A stretch of 45,447 nt of DNA. Origin: DASWIG01 sp965371445. Its GTDB lineage: Bacteria; Acidobacteriota; Thermoanaerobaculia; Multivoradales; J023. The stretch's first letter is position 1; every line of letters starts with the position of its first letter. The translations under genes were made by a program, and so were the position numbers. Shown here in pieces: positions 43,677 to 45,447 of the stretch. The notes below the pieces were generated by a model, which saw only the letters and a list, made by a program, of their open reading frames with translations, was not told where the DNA came from and did no database searches. Where the stretch lies: positions 1-45,447 of the forward strand of contig CBDUYN010000070.1 of assembly GCA_965371445.1 (NCBI GenBank), in the 5' to 3' direction.

Positions 43677-43870
43677 AACTCCTTTAGAATCAGGCACTTA
43701 CGGCAACATGTCTCTGAGAGGCCCAGAATCGGACTGTAACGGCGTCCGTTTCTGGGGGTACCCGAAGGTAGGGGCGATCCAAGATCGCGCCTTGGCATCG
43801 ATTCTAGAGCTTCATCCACTCGCCGAGCTCTGGAAGACCCAGGATTTGAGGAAGCTGACGGCGGCTTGCG

Positions 43871-43897
43871 TCAGCACCTGAGGCGCCTGGGTGCTGA
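43871..43897. repeat. hairpin immediately left of the 42-bp tandem repeat
   Basis: TCAGCACC (43871-43878) and GGTGCTGA (43890-43897) pair perfectly, with two wobble pairs extending the stem inward. The tandem array starts 2 bases later. No T tract. Confidence 0.5.
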
Positions 43898-43899
43898 TT

Positions 43900-44018
43900 T
43901 CCATTTTGGATCGTGGCCTCCGGGCCGCCCGGAACGCGAAATCCATTTTGGATCGTGGCCTCCGAGCCGCCCGGAACGCGAAATCCATTTTGGATCGTGG
44001 CCTCCGGGCCGCCCCGGA
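43900..44018. repeat. 42-bp tandem repeat, nearly three copies
   Basis: Units begin at 43900, 43942 and 43984 with TCCATTTTGGATCGTGGCC and contain TCCGGGCCGCCCGGA, a 6-bp inverted repeat. Copy 2 has one substitution (TCCGAGCC); copy 3 is cut short. Because 42 is a multiple of 3, several frames on both strands stay open and give 14-residue repeats (plus HFGSWPPGRPEREI; minus EATIQNGFRVPGGP). No start or ribosome-binding site makes any of these a convincing gene, and the units lack spacers, so this is not a CRISPR array. Confidence 0.8.
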
Positions 44019-44332
44019 GTGGGCGCTTCACGCCACGACCGACTCCGGAGTCATTGCTCGACGAGGACCTCCTCGCCCAGCTTCCGCTCCAACTCCACCC
44101 AGGGCGACGAAACGGACGCCACCTCGGCCAGGGTCAGAAGCGGATGCTCAGCCGCATCGACGGCGGGCGGACAGGCACCTCCTCGCGCTCGCTCCCGACC
44201 CGGTCGCTTCTCCTGACAGCCTGTCCATGGTAGAATGTCATCGACACGAGCCGGAACGAGATCCACCGTGTCTTCGACGCCACCGACGACCGGCGCCTCG
44301 TGGCGCTCTTCCCCAAGGAGGCTCAGACGCCT
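44019..44332. other. gene-free stretch with a possible minus-strand remnant
   Basis: No intact gene. A minus frame ending at 44051 reads AEHPLLTLAEVASVSSPWVE and LERKLGEEVLVEQ, which looks like the end of a lost protein, but there is no supporting start. Confidence 0.35.
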
Positions 44333-44935
44333 ATGAACACAGTTCGCATGAGAGTCACGCTTCTTACGATCGCTGTCTGCTGGATCTTCCTGCCGCCTAC
44401 GGTGAGGACCCAGGAGTCGCCTATCGAGATCGACGTCCAGGTCTCGCCGTCGGCTTATCCCCTGTCTGTCCCGGTTTCGATCGAGGCCAACGTGTGCAAT
44501 CCCACGGCGAATCCGGTGACGGTCACCGATTCCTGCGGCGGCAGCTGCCTCATCGACATTTTCATCGAGAACGAGGCCGGAGAGGACGTGGCCCAGATGG
44601 GCAGGGGCGGCCCGGCGTTCCTCCACGACGTCACGTGGGAACCCTTCGAGTGCTTTGCCTACGAGGGTCTCTGGCGTCAGCGCGAAGGGTTCTTTGGTTC
44701 CGGTTCCGGCCCACAAGCGCCCGCGGGGGTCTACCGGGCGCGGGTCGAGTTTTATGGCTATCCACCGCCCTCGCCAGCGTTCCAGAGGTCAGCGCCTTTC
44801 CGGATCGGCGTCCCTTTCACGGAGGTTCCGACCTTGTCGACGGCCGGTCTCACGGGTCTCCTCCTCGCGCTGGCGGGCGCGGCCTTCGCCGTCCTGCGGC
44901 GACAGCGGCGAGACCCGCCCCCTACGTGTGACTGA
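44333..44935 (+). CDS. secreted protein with IPTL-CTERM-like sorting tail
   Basis: 200 residues. A signal peptide covers about residues 1-26 (LLTIAVCWIFLPP). A beta-sandwich-like middle follows with a CNPTANPVTVTDSCGGSCLI motif and four Cys residues, probably disulfide-bonded. The C-terminus has VPTLSTAGLTGLLLALAGAA, a membrane helix, then RRQRR. This has the layout of IPTL-CTERM tags (IPTLSEWG, helix, Arg cluster), with VPTLSTAG as a variant motif; such tags direct processing and surface release. AAGGAGG lies about 11 bases before the ATG. The middle domain is not recognised. A terminator-like hairpin follows. Confidence 0.75.
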   Translation: MNTVRMRVTLLTIAVCWIFLPPTVRTQESPIEIDVQVSPSAYPLSVPVSIEANVCNPTANPVTVTDSCGGSCLIDIFIENEAGEDVAQMGRGGPAFLHDVTWEPFECFAYEGLWRQREGFFGSGSGPQAPAGVYRARVEFYGYPPPSPAFQRSAPFRIGVPFTEVPTLSTAGLTGLLLALAGAAFAVLRRQRRDPPPTCD

Positions 44936-44942
44936 GCTGGTC

Positions 44943-44971
44943 CCAGGCCGGCGTTCGCCCGTCCGGCCTGG
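44943..44971 (+). terminator. hairpin terminator after the IPTL-type gene
   Basis: Perfect 9-bp arms CCAGGCCGG (44943-44951) and CCGGCCTGG (44963-44971) with an 11-base loop, beginning 8 bases after the stop codon. Only CTCTC follows, so the U tract is weak. Confidence 0.6.
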
Positions 44972-45103
44972 CTCTCGGTAACACGGGATCCCGTCCAGGA
45001 CTGAGACTGGTTCCGGGACTATGAGGCTATCCTAATCACCAGCAGGTCTGTAAACCATTGATTCCAAAGAGTTTACGGGCCGATTCGTGTTGCTGTGGCT
45101 GAA

Positions 45104-45130
45104 TTGAGCAACCCATGAGCAACCACATGG
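45104..45130. repeat. 27-bp direct repeat, right copy
   Basis: Identical to 42340-42366 and in the same orientation. It is followed, like the left copy, by an imperfect match and AGTATGGCG. It lies in a gene-free gap between the IPTL-type gene and the TIR-type gene. Confidence 0.75.
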
Positions 45131-45233
45131 GGGAGCAGTATGGCGAATTCGGGCGTAGGGGCGCGCTCCAGGTAACCCGAAGTCTGGCGCCCCCCCTCTC
45201 GCGGTGGTCTCGGGCGGCCGAGAGCAAGGCGTC

Positions 45234-45447
45234 CTACAGCTTCGGTTCCGGCGCCTCCTCCCGCGCGCCTTCGGTGTAGAGCGCCTTGACCACCCGCTCG
45301 AACTGCTCCTCGAACTTCGCGTTGTCCGACTCCCAGCCGGTGAAGTCGGCCGCCAGGCGCTGGAGGACGTCCGGAGCTTTGCCGCTCTGCCGCCGGCCGG
45401 AGAGAAGGTAGCCGTCGAGGTTGAGCGGGATGAGCGCCAGCACCTTC
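45234..45447 (-). CDS. C-terminal end of a TIR-domain protein, partial
   Basis: Seventy codons enter from the right edge and stop at 45234. The sequence LALIPLNLDGYLLSG, then LAADFTGWE, FEEQFERVVKAL and a short charged tail, matches, from memory, the last part of bacterial TIR domains that keep a basic or acidic tail after the final helix. TIR domains of this kind cleave NAD or signal in phage defence. The catalytic Glu region is outside the window, so activity cannot be judged. What domains precede it is unknown. Confidence 0.6.
   Translation of the reverse strand, partial: KVLALIPLNLDGYLLSGRRQSGKAPDVLQRLAADFTGWESDNAKFEEQFERVVKALYTEGAREEAPEPKL

Noticed and set aside
43900..44018. Possible CRISPR array
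   Set aside because: The units abut with no spacers and no cas gene is nearby.
43866..44931. Plus frames with 14-residue repeats (HFGSWPPGRPEREI or ILDRGLRAARNAKS types)
   Set aside because: They are open because the 42-bp repeat keeps frame. There is no ribosome-binding site, and the frames continue as shadows of the IPTL-type gene or as nonsense.

Overview
The window is a GC-rich bacterial chromosome segment. Gene content suggests an Acidobacteriota member, perhaps the Thermoanaerobaculia: a Ser/Thr kinase with a long TPR tail, a large VPS10/BNR-propeller protein, DUF2911 and DUF3857/transglutaminase proteins, a fused formiminotransferase-cyclodeaminase, several Uma2 proteins, and CHAT, TIR and WD40 pieces. 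This placement is an inference from gene families. No rRNA, tRNA or marker gene confirms it.

Layout. (1) 1-3751, minus strand: a SIR2-CHAT-NTPase-TPR protein that looks like a STAND-type immunity or cell-death effector. It is broken by one frameshift and runs off the left edge. (2) 4000-8257: an N-terminally truncated DUF3857/transglutaminase gene, an intact paralogue, and two Uma2 genes. (3) 8258-10225: a patch of debris holding the end of a WD40 protein, an orphan membrane domain of the kind that ends some protein kinases, a 68-residue orphan, and an internally deleted arginase. (4) 10269-17762, minus strand: a secreted propeller/DUF11 protein, formiminotransferase-cyclodeaminase, a ribbon-helix-helix-like protein, a TPR remnant (plus strand) and an NDP-forming acyl-CoA synthetase. 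(5) 17908-24964: an NHLM/NHLP-type peptide export operon consisting of an HlyD adaptor, a C39 peptidase-ABC, a second ABC and a cyclic-nucleotide-binding-fold protein. I see no precursor peptide or modifying enzyme. (6) 25255-28675: an Rcp1-like response regulator, a receiver-PAS-kinase protein with Arg at the phospho-His position, a YhbY-like RNA-binding protein and a divergent dihydroorotate dehydrogenase. (7) 28672-42154: PdxH, CAP, DUF2911, SnoaL-like, VPS10/BNR, DUF3566, Ser/Thr kinase-TPR, a HyuB-like hydrolase and an Nramp-related transporter without the usual metal motifs. (8) 42151-45447: a gene-poor stretch bounded by two copies of a 27-bp repeat. It holds a Lys-rich 37-residue protein, a decayed gene, a REP-like hairpin, a 42-bp tandem repeat and a secreted protein with an IPTL-like tail, and beyond it the end of a TIR-domain gene.

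How it fits together. The most coherent unit is the export operon, with a two-component pair just downstream. The second theme is turnover of modular sensor/effector genes: SIR2-CHAT-NTPase-TPR and TIR at the two ends, with stray WD40, TPR and kinase-membrane pieces between. Two frameshifts (about 1930 and 42193) each need only one base to repair. They may be sequencing errors, and raw reads would settle that.
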